This document shows, in pieces, positions 27,255 through 35,546 of a stretch of DNA of 64,000 nucleotides (its first letter is position 1; the number at the start of each line of letters is the position of its first letter). The stretch is from assembly GCF_030580955.1 (NCBI RefSeq), contig NZ_JAUQON010000002.1, positions 124,001 through 188,000 on the forward strand, in the 5' to 3' direction. Both the position numbers and the translations under genes were made by a program. The stretch comes from Hymenobacter convexus (GTDB taxonomy: Bacteria; Bacteroidota; Bacteroidia; Cytophagales; Hymenobacteraceae). Below the pieces are notes generated by a model, which searched no databases, was not told where the DNA came from, and worked only from the letters and a program-made list of their open reading frames with translations.

Positions 27255-29597
27255 TTACTTGCCGAGCAGATAGGTGTTTTTAACCAGTTGCCGGCCGCTG
27301 GGGGTGGGCACGTAGTAATACACATCGGTGTCGACAGGCCGGACGAGCAGGTCGTCGGCCAGCAGGTCGCGGCTGTCGTAGAGCACTTCGAGGCGCGTGG
27401 CATCGGCCGGCCGGTTGAAGGGCAGCACCACGCGCAGCCAGGGGCCGTCGAGTTCGGTGGCCACCCGGCCGTCGGCCCCCTTGTGCTCTAGCTGGCGGCC
27501 ATCGGCCGAGAACAGGTTGATTTGCAGGTTGCCGTTGCCGTACTGGTTCTTGATGTTCACCCACACCGACACTTCGTAGCGGCCGGTGTCGGCGGGCAGG
27601 GGCAGCGGGCCGTCGTAGAGCTTCGAGAACTGCTCGGGCTCGGCGTAGAAGGCGCCGCCCGTGCCCAGGTGGCTGCGGTGGTCGGGCTCCTTGTCGTAGC
27701 CCTGCACCAGCACGCCGCGGCCGGTGGTGGTGTACCAGCCGCCGGGCTGCTGGGGCAGCGTGGGCAGCAGCGTGGCGGCCTTGGCGCGCTCGGCGGCAAT
27801 ATCGGTGCGGGCCAGGTCGGCTACGGCCAGCTCGTAGAGCGTGAAGTCGGTGAAGGGCACGTTGAGCGGGTGGGCCAGTTTGATGATGCGCTCCTCGGCC
27901 GGGCTCAGGCCGCCGCCGTTAGCCACCATCAGCAGAATGGGCTTGCGCGAGGGAAAGTCGTCGAGCAGCGGCTTGGGCAGCATGGGGCTGCTGAGCAGCT
28001 GCACGTGCCGTATCATGTGCTCGACCGACGGGCGCGACACGTAGGTGGCCAGCAGCGGCAGGCCCGTGGCAACGGCTAGATGCTCAGCATTGTAGAAGGA
28101 GTTGGGCGTGCCGCTCAAATCCACTTTATCGCTGCCAATGTTGAAGTAGGGCAGCGGCAGAATGGCCTGGAAGTCGCTCACTTGGTGGTTGGCCCAGCCC
28201 AGTTGCTGCGCAATGGTGTGGTCGGGGTCCATGAAGTCCTTGGCAATGGGGAAACGGCTGATTTCGTCGCCCTTCACGTAGAAGTTCACCCACGCCTCGC
28301 CCGCCCAAATGATGAGCAGCAGCGGCAGCCACGGCAGCGCCATCCCGCGCACGCCGTGCAGCCGGTGGTAGCGCCACCAGCGGTAGATGTAGTAGGCGGC
28401 GTAGGTGCCGGCCACGTAGTAGAACGGCCACGCAAAGCGTCCCAGCGCCCGAAACTGCTTGATGGGCCCCGAATGGTCTTTAAACCACACAAACCATTGC
28501 CACTTAAGCGGGTAGCCGAAGGCGTACATTAGCAGCAGGAAGCCCGCCCACAGGCCTGCCGCCAGCGGCGCGGGCATGGTGGGCCGCACCAGCCGCATCC
28601 ATTGCCGGCTGCGCAAGGCCCGGTACAGGCCAAGTATTGCCCCGCCCACCAGCACGCCCCCGGCCACGAGGCCCAGGTAGTTTTCGCCTTCGAGCCCGGG
28701 CAGGTCGGTGGGAGCAATGGCCAGCCACACTTCGCGCGCCGGAGCGTAGAAAGGCACGAAAATGCCGGTCCAGGACGAGGTGTAGACCAGCAGGCCGAAG
28801 GGGTTCGGCGGGCGGTCGGTGGCGGGGTCGGTCAGCCAGAGCCACGCCCGGTACACCAGCAGCGGCAGCAGCGCCGCCACCACCATGCGCCAGAGCAGGG
28901 GCTTGGGATGCTTGCGCTGCCAGCTGAGCACGATGACGTGGCTGAGCAAAAAGAAGCTGGCCGCCGCCGTGAAATACGGCATGATGCCCGCCACAAACAG
29001 GCTCATGCCCACAAACCAGGCATACCAGCGCCATTCCAGGGGCTCCTCCTGCATCCGAATGATGTAGTACCAGAGCAGCGGCAGGAAAAACGCGTAGCTC
29101 AAGGACGTGTGCCCGCCCAGGCGCAGCAGCTGCGGCGTGAGAAACACGATGAGCACCGCCGTCAGGGCCGCATACAGCACCGGCAGCCGGAACCGCCGCA
29201 GCACGGCATACATCACCAGGGGCGAAATACCGAAGGCCAGCAGCGCCAGAAAATTGGTGATGCCAATGGTGCGGTGGCCCGCGTGCACACCGTGGCGCTC
29301 CAGAAAGCTGATGACCCAGGCAATGAGCGGCTGCATGTTGGGGTAGTTCACGTGCTCGCCGTAGGGGTAGTTCATGCCCGTGAAGCGCACGCCCTGGTCA
29401 TACAAGCCGTAGAAGGCCGTGGCGAAATAGCTCTGCACCCCGTCGCCGCCGTTGGCCAGCAGGTAGGTGTCGGGATGGAAGAGCGGGCCGCTCATTTTCA
29501 GCGTCATCAGCCCAAACGTGACCAAGGCCACCACCACGTAGCCCCACGCGTGAGGATGCCGCCGGAAACTACCGGTTGAAAGAAAAGAAGTGCGCAT
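27255..29597 (-). CDS. Large GT-C-like membrane protein with C-terminal beta-sandwich
   Basis: A 780-residue protein starting at the ATG at 29597 (MRTSFLSTGSF), just after a -7 box. About ten to twelve hydrophobic segments fill residues 25-450 (for example WGYVVVALVTFGLMTL and VVAALLPLLVYRAWLWL). The first periplasmic loop carries acidic residues (FHPDTYLLANGGDGVQSYF), followed by NYPYGEHVNYPN, similar in layout to GT-C glycosyltransferases that use lipid-linked donors. A soluble part of about 330 residues follows and ends in a jelly-roll-like domain (GRYEVSVWVNIKNQYGNGNL), similar in style to the small lipoproteins beside it. It is divergent from the lipoprotein gene at 29692. Function is inferred. 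Confidence 0.75.
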   Translation of the reverse strand: MRTSFLSTGSFRRHPHAWGYVVVALVTFGLMTLKMSGPLFHPDTYLLANGGDGVQSYFATAFYGLYDQGVRFTGMNYPYGEHVNYPNMQPLIAWVISFLERHGVHAGHRTIGITNFLALLAFGISPLVMYAVLRRFRLPVLYAALTAVLIVFLTPQLLRLGGHTSLSYAFFLPLLWYYIIRMQEEPLEWRWYAWFVGMSLFVAGIMPYFTAAASFFLLSHVIVLSWQRKHPKPLLWRMVVAALLPLLVYRAWLWLTDPATDRPPNPFGLLVYTSSWTGIFVPFYAPAREVWLAIAPTDLPGLEGENYLGLVAGGVLVGGAILGLYRALRSRQWMRLVRPTMPAPLAAGLWAGFLLLMYAFGYPLKWQWFVWFKDHSGPIKQFRALGRFAWPFYYVAGTYAAYYIYRWWRYHRLHGVRGMALPWLPLLLIIWAGEAWVNFYVKGDEISRFPIAKDFMDPDHTIAQQLGWANHQVSDFQAILPLPYFNIGSDKVDLSGTPNSFYNAEHLAVATGLPLLATYVSRPSVEHMIRHVQLLSSPMLPKPLLDDFPSRKPILLMVANGGGLSPAEERIIKLAHPLNVPFTDFTLYELAVADLARTDIAAERAKAATLLPTLPQQPGGWYTTTGRGVLVQGYDKEPDHRSHLGTGGAFYAEPEQFSKLYDGPLPLPADTGRYEVSVWVNIKNQYGNGNLQINLFSADGRQLEHKGADGRVATELDGPWLRVVLPFNRPADATRLEVLYDSRDLLADDLLVRPVDTDVYYYVPTPSGRQLVKNTYLLGK

Positions 29598-29603
29598 ACG
29601 CGG

Positions 29604-29611
29604 CAAAAGTA
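29604..29611 (-). promoter_or_regulatory. -7 box TACTTTTG
   Basis: An exact TAnnTTTG box 7 bases upstream of the ATG of the GT-C-like gene, so the message would be almost leaderless. Divergent from the box at 29656. Confidence 0.55.
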
Positions 29612-29655
29612 CGGCGCCGGGCCGCTCCAATGGGAGGCAAAGCCATGGATGCCAT

Positions 29656-29663
29656 TATCTTTG
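29656..29663 (+). promoter_or_regulatory. -7 box TATCTTTG
   Basis: An exact TAnnTTTG box 29 bases upstream of the lipoprotein start codon. Confidence 0.6.
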
Positions 29664-29691
29664 TCGGCATTAACCGCCTTTTTTCTAATTC

Positions 29692-30237
29692 ATGCCCCGT
29701 TATTTTACCCTCGCTGCGGCCTTGCTCGCGCTTTCGCTGAGCGGCTGCTCTGACAAATCACAATCCGACGCCGAGGCCGGCCTGCTGACCTCGAACGATT
29801 TTGAGCACCTCAACGGCTGGAGCGACTCGCCCAGCATGGCCACCCTCACCACCGAAAAGGCCCACTCCGGCCAATACAGCGTGGTGGTGAAGCCCGGCGC
29901 CGACTACGGCCTCGGCTACGGCAACCTGCTCAGCAAGCTGTCGGCTTCGCGGCCCAACAAAATCACGGTTTCGGCGTGGGTATTCCTGCCCAGCAACCAG
30001 GCCCCGGCCGTGCTGGTGACCCAGATTACCGAGCCCGCCACCAACAAGGTGTACCTCTGGGACGGCATGCAGCTGGTGAAAGAAGTGAAAAAATTCAACG
30101 TGTGGCAGAAGGTGGAGAAGACCATCACCGTGCCCGCCGAAGCCACGGCCACCAGCCGCATCCAGATTTACCCCTGGCGCGGCGACAGCACCCAGCCCGT
30201 GTACCTCGACGACGTAGAAGTGAAGCTGGCCAAGTAA
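29692..30237 (+). CDS. Lipoprotein with jelly-roll (CBM-like) domain, paralogue 1
   Basis: A 181-residue lipoprotein. The signal peptide ends with the lipobox LSGC (cysteine near residue 19). The mature part is one beta-sandwich resembling carbohydrate-binding modules of the CBM4/9 type: it opens with NDFEHLNGWSD, has the AHSGQYSVVV motif and closes with PVYLDDVEVKL, the usual last strand of such domains. Two paralogues lie at 32431 and 34995, and each of those is followed by a GT-C-like membrane protein that ends in a related domain. This one is divergent from such a gene. A role in binding glycan at the membrane or in placing the membrane protein is inferred. Confidence 0.8.
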   Translation: MPRYFTLAAALLALSLSGCSDKSQSDAEAGLLTSNDFEHLNGWSDSPSMATLTTEKAHSGQYSVVVKPGADYGLGYGNLLSKLSASRPNKITVSAWVFLPSNQAPAVLVTQITEPATNKVYLWDGMQLVKEVKKFNVWQKVEKTITVPAEATATSRIQIYPWRGDSTQPVYLDDVEVKLAK

Positions 30238-30258
30238 CTAGCTTCTGCTTCCCAAAAC

Positions 30259-30305
30259 AAAAAAGGCTGGGGGCCTGCTTAGCAGCAGGCCCCCAGCCTT
30301 TTTTT
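30259..30305. terminator. Bidirectional hairpin terminator
   Basis: The stem AAAAAAGGCTGGGGGCCTGC and its complement GCAGGCCCCCAGCCTTTTTT, with a short loop, between convergent gene ends. Confidence 0.9.
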
Positions 30306-30323
30306 AGGCGCCAAGCGGCCGGT

Positions 30324-32168
30324 CTATTTCACCTCCACCGGCACCCGCAGGCGCACGGGCCACACGCGGCCAGCCTTGCTGCGCAGGCCCAGTTCCAGCT
30401 CGTAGCGGCCGGGCGCGCTGGGGCAGTTGATGGGCAGCGTTTGCGACCAGGGGTGGTACACGTCGACTTCAAGCGGCACGTCTACTTCCTCGCTCTCGTT
30501 GCCCGCCACCGGCCAGTCGCCGGTGTAGCGAAACCGCGCGTAGAGGAAGGTGGTGTGCGGCCCCTGGGTGCCCGAGTGCAGCGGCTGCATGGCGGCCGGC
30601 ACCTCAATGCGCACGTCGGCCGTTTCGGCGTGGCCGTGGCGCAGGCGGGGCAGCGGCGAGTTCAGCGACAGGCGCACGCCCTGGTGGGCGGCCACGTAGC
30701 CGGCCAGCGCGGTGGTGTCGGCCACGGGCGGGTCGGTGTTCAGCAGCCGATAGGGCTTGTCGAGGGGCAGGCGGAAGTAGGCGCCAGGCAGGTCGAAGCT
30801 GGGGATGTTTTCGAACGGCCCCAGAAAACGGCCCGGCTGCTGTCCGTCGCGGATGCGGGTGGGCAAATCGGTGGTAATGAACACCGTCTGGGCCGAGTCG
30901 GGACTGGGCACGGAGCTGAGGAACAGGCTTTCGCAGGGCGAGGCCCAGTACGACCAGCCGGCCCGCTGGCGGTAGGGGTCCACGTTGGGTTCGTGCACGA
31001 GCAGGCGGTGCTCCGGAAAGGCCTTGGCGTAATGCATCACGTGCTTCAGCCACTGATTATAAGCCGTGTAGGGCTCGTGGGTGCGCCACACCACCAGCAG
31101 GCGGCCCACCAGCACCAGGGCCAGCACCGAGGCGGCCACCCAGGGCCCGCGCCGCCCAAACGCCCGCTCCAGTGCCGGCAGCAGCTCCATCACCAGGGGC
31201 ACGGCAATGAAAATGCCGAGGGGCAGAAACTGATTTTCGCGGTAAGTAGCCTCCGTGTAGCCGGGGCGCGACACGATGACCACAAACGTGTAGCCCATCA
31301 CAAAAACCCACACCAGCAACAGCCGCGCCACTCCCCACCACGACTTTTTCCACAAAAAATATACCGTGCAGACGGCCAGCAACACCGGCAGCGCAATGAA
31401 GTTGTTGGCGCACAGGTGCCAGAAGTTGGGCCAGCTTTCCAGCGACATGTAGTTGGGGTAGTACTGCGCCAGGTTGGCCCCAAACGTCATCTGGTGCGCC
31501 TCGTAGTTGTCGGGCGGAATGGTGGCCGAGCGGTATTCGTACACGGCCAGGCCAAAGGCCAGCACGCCGTAGTAGAGCCAGTCGCGCAGGCGGCGGTTCA
31601 GCAGCCAGTCGTAGGCCCACAAAAACACAAACGGCACCACCACCAGCGGGTGGCAGAAAATGAATGCCGGCACCAACGCCAGCAGCGCCAGCGTGCCAAG
31701 GGAGGCCCGCACCGGCGCCTGCTTGGAAATGCCGGCATAAAAAAGCAGCAGCAGCGCCAGCCCCTGCGGCAGCTCCGACTGCGCCCAGTAGAACGTGCGC
31801 GAGGCAATAAGTACAAATAGCAGCGGCACCAGCAAGGCCGCATACTCGTTCTTGAACCAGTAGGCGCTTATCAGGTAAACGCTTAAGTAAAAGAGAATAA
31901 ACACCAGCGAGTAGGTGCGCATCACGGCCTCCAGCGACCAGCCGGCCCGGATGGACAGCAGCGTGGGGTACTGCGTGATGGCGGCCGCAAAGCGCCGGTT
32001 CTGAATGAACAGCTCGTTGTTTTGGAAGTACCGGAACAGGTGGTAGGCCAGGTCGTAGTACGCGGTGCGCTCCTGGTAGAAATGCCAGGCCATGGCCAGC
32101 AGCACCAGCATGGTGAGAAGCCCGAGGCGGGCAGGCCACCGGGTAGTGTATTGTTTAGAAAGGAGCAT
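30324..32168 (-). CDS. GT-C-like polytopic membrane protein with C-terminal beta domain
   Basis: A 614-residue protein with start ATG at 32168 (MLLSKQYTTRWPARLG). It has about ten hydrophobic segments in residues 15-380. The first loop has AYYDLAYHLFRYFQNNE and then FIQNRRFAAAITQYPTLL. About 230 C-terminal residues are soluble and end in a beta-rich domain (GRYELELGLRSKAGRVW). The layout (N-terminal multi-pass part, periplasmic tail) fits a GT-C-type glycosyltransferase, but it lacks the GYYxYLP motif of the five-member family described below, so it belongs to another branch. It is divergent from the lipoprotein gene at 32431. Substrate unknown. Confidence 0.72.
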   Translation of the reverse strand: MLLSKQYTTRWPARLGLLTMLVLLAMAWHFYQERTAYYDLAYHLFRYFQNNELFIQNRRFAAAITQYPTLLSIRAGWSLEAVMRTYSLVFILFYLSVYLISAYWFKNEYAALLVPLLFVLIASRTFYWAQSELPQGLALLLLFYAGISKQAPVRASLGTLALLALVPAFIFCHPLVVVPFVFLWAYDWLLNRRLRDWLYYGVLAFGLAVYEYRSATIPPDNYEAHQMTFGANLAQYYPNYMSLESWPNFWHLCANNFIALPVLLAVCTVYFLWKKSWWGVARLLLVWVFVMGYTFVVIVSRPGYTEATYRENQFLPLGIFIAVPLVMELLPALERAFGRRGPWVAASVLALVLVGRLLVVWRTHEPYTAYNQWLKHVMHYAKAFPEHRLLVHEPNVDPYRQRAGWSYWASPCESLFLSSVPSPDSAQTVFITTDLPTRIRDGQQPGRFLGPFENIPSFDLPGAYFRLPLDKPYRLLNTDPPVADTTALAGYVAAHQGVRLSLNSPLPRLRHGHAETADVRIEVPAAMQPLHSGTQGPHTTFLYARFRYTGDWPVAGNESEEVDVPLEVDVYHPWSQTLPINCPSAPGRYELELGLRSKAGRVWPVRLRVPVEVK

Positions 32169-32244
32169 AAGCGGGGGTGAATGCGACTGCTTGGCGGCCT
32201 GACACGCAGGCGTTTTGGGGGGCGAGGCCCACCAATGGCTGCCG

Positions 32245-32252
32245 CAAAAGTA
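32245..32252 (-). promoter_or_regulatory. -7 box TACTTTTG
   Basis: An exact TAnnTTTG box 77 bases upstream of the membrane-protein start at 32168; divergent from the box at 32328. Confidence 0.55.
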
Positions 32253-32327
32253 AGCAGATGGCCCGCCTGGCCGCATAGCCGCGCCAACTGCCTGCCCGGA
32301 AAGCGCGCGGACATGCAGCGGCGGGCG

Positions 32328-32335
32328 TACTTTTG
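32328..32335 (+). promoter_or_regulatory. -7 box TACTTTTG
   Basis: An exact TAnnTTTG box 96 bases upstream of the lipoprotein start at 32431. Confidence 0.55.
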
Positions 32336-32430
32336 GGAGCCCTTGGTCTGGGCCGTTGCGCCGGCGGCGGCTCCCCCGGCTGCAGGCACCGTGCTCACGC
32401 TCCGCTTGTTTTCCCCAATCCGCTCATTCA

Positions 32431-32982
32431 ATGCGCTTTTTTATTGCGGCTGCCCTGGGCAGCGCGGCCCTGCTCACGGCCTGTCATTCCGCTTCCGATT
32501 CGGCCCCCGCGGCGGCCGACCCGGCGGTACTCATCCGCAACGATTTTGAGGGCAGCGCGGGCTGGGGCGAGGGCGGCAACACCTCCATCACCTCGGCCAA
32601 AGCCCACGACGGCCGCTGGAGCATGCACGTGGCCCCGGAGCTGCCATTCGGCTACACGTTTGCGCTGCCGCTGGGCGAAATCAGCCCCCAGCCCATCCAG
32701 AAAATGATGCTGCACGCCTGGGCGCTGCGGCCCGAGGCCGGCAGCACGGCCCAGCTGGTGGTGCAGGTCGAAAACAGCAAAACCGATGAGGGCAAGGTGT
32801 TCTATGCCAAGCTGCCCCTCGATGAAGAAGTGCCCACCGTGGGCGAATGGAAGGAATTCAGCGTGCCCCTCACGCTGCCCACTTCGGCCAAGGGCACTAA
32901 TGTGCTGAAGCTATATCTGTGGAACGGCGCCGCCACGGCCCCCACCTACCTCGACGGCCTCACGCTGCGCAAGGCCGATTAA
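32431..32982 (+). CDS. Lipoprotein with jelly-roll (CBM-like) domain, paralogue 2
   Basis: A 183-residue lipoprotein (start ATG at 32431; lipobox LTAC, cysteine near residue 18). The domain opens LIRNDFEGSAGWGEGG, contains the SAKAHDGRWSMHV strand and ends PTYLDGLTLRKAD. It is clearly related to the proteins at 29692 and 34995 (for instance the shared PGSTARLVVQV-type strand, here AGSTAQLVVQV). Its stop codon touches the start codon of the next gene, a GT-C-like membrane protein, so the two are translationally coupled. This strongly suggests that they work together, perhaps with the lipoprotein holding a glycan acceptor or product. Confidence 0.85.
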   Translation: MRFFIAAALGSAALLTACHSASDSAPAAADPAVLIRNDFEGSAGWGEGGNTSITSAKAHDGRWSMHVAPELPFGYTFALPLGEISPQPIQKMMLHAWALRPEAGSTAQLVVQVENSKTDEGKVFYAKLPLDEEVPTVGEWKEFSVPLTLPTSAKGTNVLKLYLWNGAATAPTYLDGLTLRKAD

Positions 32983-34884
32983 ATGAATCCCGGCTGCCCC
33001 TCTGCCATGACTGACCTTCGCTCTCCTGCCGGCCCCACGCCGCGGGCGCCCTACTCGCTGCTGGCCATCCTTGTGCTTTTCCTGCTGATGCTGCAGGCCC
33101 GGCTGTGGGCGCCGTATTTCGACACGCACTCCACGCAGGGCATCCTCACCTGGGACGCCATGGGGTACTACATCTACCTGCCGGCGCACTTTATCTACCA
33201 CGACCTCGGGCACATGAAGTTTGCGCAGGACATCATGCGTGACTACCAGCCCAGCAGCTCGTTCTACCAGGCGTTTCAGGTGCCGGGCGGGCCCGAGGGC
33301 GCGCTCGTAGCCAAGTACACCTGCGGCCTGGCCGTACTCTGGACGCCGTTCTTTTTTCTGGGCCACTGGGCCGCTGGCTGGCTCGATTATCCGCAGGACG
33401 GCTTTTCGGCGCCTTACCAAATTGCCATTGCCTTCGGGGGCATGCTGTTTGCGCTGCTGGGCCTGGGGCTGCTGCGGCGCGTGCTGCTGCGCTACTTTTC
33501 CGATGTGGTGACCACCCTGGTGCTGGTGCTGTTGATACTGGGTTCCAACTACTTCCAGTACTCGGTGTTCGACGCCGCCATGGCGCACAACTACCTCTTC
33601 ACCGGGTATGCGCTGCTGCTCTGGCTCACGGTGCGGTGGCACGAGCGGCCCACGCGCGCGGGCGCTTTTTTCATTGGCCTCACGCTGGGCCTGCTGGTGC
33701 TCATCCGGCCCTCCGAAGCCGTGGCAGCCGTGGTGCCGGTGCTGTGGGGCGTGGGCTCGTGGGCGGCGCTGCGCGCGAAGCTGGCGCTGGTGCGCACGCG
33801 CTGGCCCGACGTGGCGCTGCTGGTGCTGGGCGGCGTGCTGGGCGTGCTGCCACAGCCGCTGTACTGGCACTGGGCCACCGGCCACTTTCTGTTTTACAGC
33901 TACGGCGACCAGCATTTCAGCTTTCTCAAGCCCCACCTGTGGGAGGTGCTGTTCAGCTTCCGTAAAGGCTGGCTGATATATTCGCCGCTGCTGCTCATGC
34001 CCTTGGCGGGCTTTGTGGCGCTGTGGCGCACCCACCGCGGGCTGGCCGTGCCGGCGCTGGCGTTCTTCGTGCTGAACCTGTGGGTGGTGTCGGCCTGGGA
34101 CATCTGGTGGTACGGCGGCAGCATTGGGCAGCGGGCCTTGGTGCAGAGCTACGCCGTGCTGGCCCTGCCCTGGGCCGCGGCCCTGGCGTGGCTGGTGCAG
34201 CCGCAGCGCCGCGGCACAGCAGTGGCGGTAGCCGTGGCGGTGGTGGCCGTGCTGCTCATCAGCCTGAACCTGTTTCAGCACTGGCAGTACATGCAGTCCA
34301 TCATCAACCCCGATGAGATGAACCGGCGCTACTATTTCGCCATCTTCAATAAAACCAAGCCCACGCAGGCCGACTACGCCCTGCTCGATGTGAAAACCCA
34401 TCTGCCCCGCGCCGAGCGTTACTACACGCCCAAGGTGCTGGCCAAGCTGGATTTTGAAAACCTGCCCTCCGACGCTGCTTCCGCCATCACGGCCGACCGG
34501 GGCTACTACAGCAAGCAGTCGTTTCACGCCGATGCCGCCCACGCCTTCAGCCCGGAGCTGAAGCTTACGCTGGGCGATTTCAGCCTGAACCCCGGCCACT
34601 ACATCCGCGCCTCGTGCCGGGTCTATTCCGATTACGGCGCCTGGGGCAACCGCCTGGTGATGACTGTGGAACGCAACGGCAAAACCCTGACCTGGGACGC
34701 CATTCGGCTCCAGAACAACCTGAGCGTGGCCCGCGGCTGGGGCCAAGTGTACTTCGATGCGCCCCTGCCCGCCAACGCGCTGCCCAGCGACGTGCTGCGG
34801 ATTTATGTGCTCAGCGACAACGCTTCGAGCTGCTACATCGACGACATCCAAGCCGAGTGGATGAAGCCCAAGATGACCCACTAA
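32983..34884 (+). CDS. GT-C-like membrane protein, GYYxYLP family, with C-terminal jelly-roll domain
   Basis: A 633-residue protein. The ATG at 32983 follows the preceding stop directly; an ATG eight codons later is also possible. The first loop has WDAMGYYIYLPAHFIYHDLG, followed by VAKYTCGLAVLWTPFFF, DGFSAPYQ, GSNYFQYSVFDAAMAHNYLF, IRPSEA, FRKGWLIYSPLLL and WDIWWYGGSIGQRALVQSYA. These blocks recur in the genes at 35521, 41979, 43485 and 44777. About eleven membrane segments are followed from about residue 470 by a soluble jelly-roll-like domain ending SSCYIDDIQAEW. The acidic residue in the first loop is where GT-C enzymes keep their catalytic base. A lipid-linked sugar transferase is inferred. 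Confidence 0.8.
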   Translation: MNPGCPSAMTDLRSPAGPTPRAPYSLLAILVLFLLMLQARLWAPYFDTHSTQGILTWDAMGYYIYLPAHFIYHDLGHMKFAQDIMRDYQPSSSFYQAFQVPGGPEGALVAKYTCGLAVLWTPFFFLGHWAAGWLDYPQDGFSAPYQIAIAFGGMLFALLGLGLLRRVLLRYFSDVVTTLVLVLLILGSNYFQYSVFDAAMAHNYLFTGYALLLWLTVRWHERPTRAGAFFIGLTLGLLVLIRPSEAVAAVVPVLWGVGSWAALRAKLALVRTRWPDVALLVLGGVLGVLPQPLYWHWATGHFLFYSYGDQHFSFLKPHLWEVLFSFRKGWLIYSPLLLMPLAGFVALWRTHRGLAVPALAFFVLNLWVVSAWDIWWYGGSIGQRALVQSYAVLALPWAAALAWLVQPQRRGTAVAVAVAVVAVLLISLNLFQHWQYMQSIINPDEMNRRYYFAIFNKTKPTQADYALLDVKTHLPRAERYYTPKVLAKLDFENLPSDAASAITADRGYYSKQSFHADAAHAFSPELKLTLGDFSLNPGHYIRASCRVYSDYGAWGNRLVMTVERNGKTLTWDAIRLQNNLSVARGWGQVYFDAPLPANALPSDVLRIYVLSDNASSCYIDDIQAEWMKPKMTH

Positions 34885-34994
34885 GCCTCGGCGCTCACAA
34901 CTAGGTGCGGCTATTCGGCCCGGGGCCGCCGGGCAGGCCTTGGCGCCGCCCGCCCGGGTTGTATTTTTACCTTTCCACTTTACCCTCGCATTAC

Positions 34995-35546
34995 ATGATT
35001 CATTTGAACCGTGCCTTCTGGGCCGCCTGCGTGCTGGCCCTGGGCGGCTGCCAATCGGCCACTGCCCCCGATGCCACCGCCAATGCCAAGCAGCTCATGC
35101 ACAACGATTTTGAAGCCAGCGTGGGGTGGGGCGGCATTGCCGAAGGCTCCCTCACCGACAAGAAGGCCCACGGCGGCCACTGGTCGGTACAGGCCGGCCC
35201 GGACGCCACCTACGGCTTCACGTTTGAGCGGGTGCTGGGGCGCCTGGCCGACCCCGTGCCGCACAAGCTGCGCCTGCAGGGCTGGGCCCTGCGCGCCAAC
35301 CCCGGCAGCACGGCCCGCCTGGTGGTGCAGGTGAATGCCAGCCCGACCGACACGGCCAAGGTATTCTACGGCTCGCTGCCGATGGCCGAGGCGGTGCGGG
35401 AGTTTGATAAGTGGACGGCCGTGTCGTACTCCTTCAGCCTGCCGGCCAAGGCGGCGGCCGGCAACGATATCAAAATTTACCTGTGGCGCGACCAGGCCAC
35501 CGCCCCCACCTACCTCGACGATGTTGAGCTCCTCCGTGAAGAATAG
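34995..35546 (+). CDS. Lipoprotein with jelly-roll (CBM-like) domain, paralogue 3
   Basis: A 183-residue lipoprotein starting at the ATG at 34995 (MIHLNRAFWAACVLALGGC; lipobox LGGC). The mature domain opens LMHNDFEASVGWGG, has KKAHGGHWSVQAG and PGSTARLVVQV, and ends TYLDDVELLREE. It is the same length as paralogue 2 and the closest to it. The next gene begins inside its last codons (26-base overlap), which again couples lipoprotein and membrane protein. The repeated lipoprotein-plus-GT-C pair points to a duplicated two-gene unit. Confidence 0.85.
   Translation: MIHLNRAFWAACVLALGGCQSATAPDATANAKQLMHNDFEASVGWGGIAEGSLTDKKAHGGHWSVQAGPDATYGFTFERVLGRLADPVPHKLRLQGWALRANPGSTARLVVQVNASPTDTAKVFYGSLPMAEAVREFDKWTAVSYSFSLPAKAAAGNDIKIYLWRDQATAPTYLDDVELLREE

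Noticed and set aside
32911..34881. A 656-residue open frame antisense to the GT-C-like gene
   Set aside because: Rich in His, Gln and Gly with no domain. It is the mirror of a GC-rich gene that has clear conserved blocks. Similar antisense frames at 60555-63008, 25061-26386, 17180-18148, 55846-57084 and 1879-2862 were rejected for the same reason.
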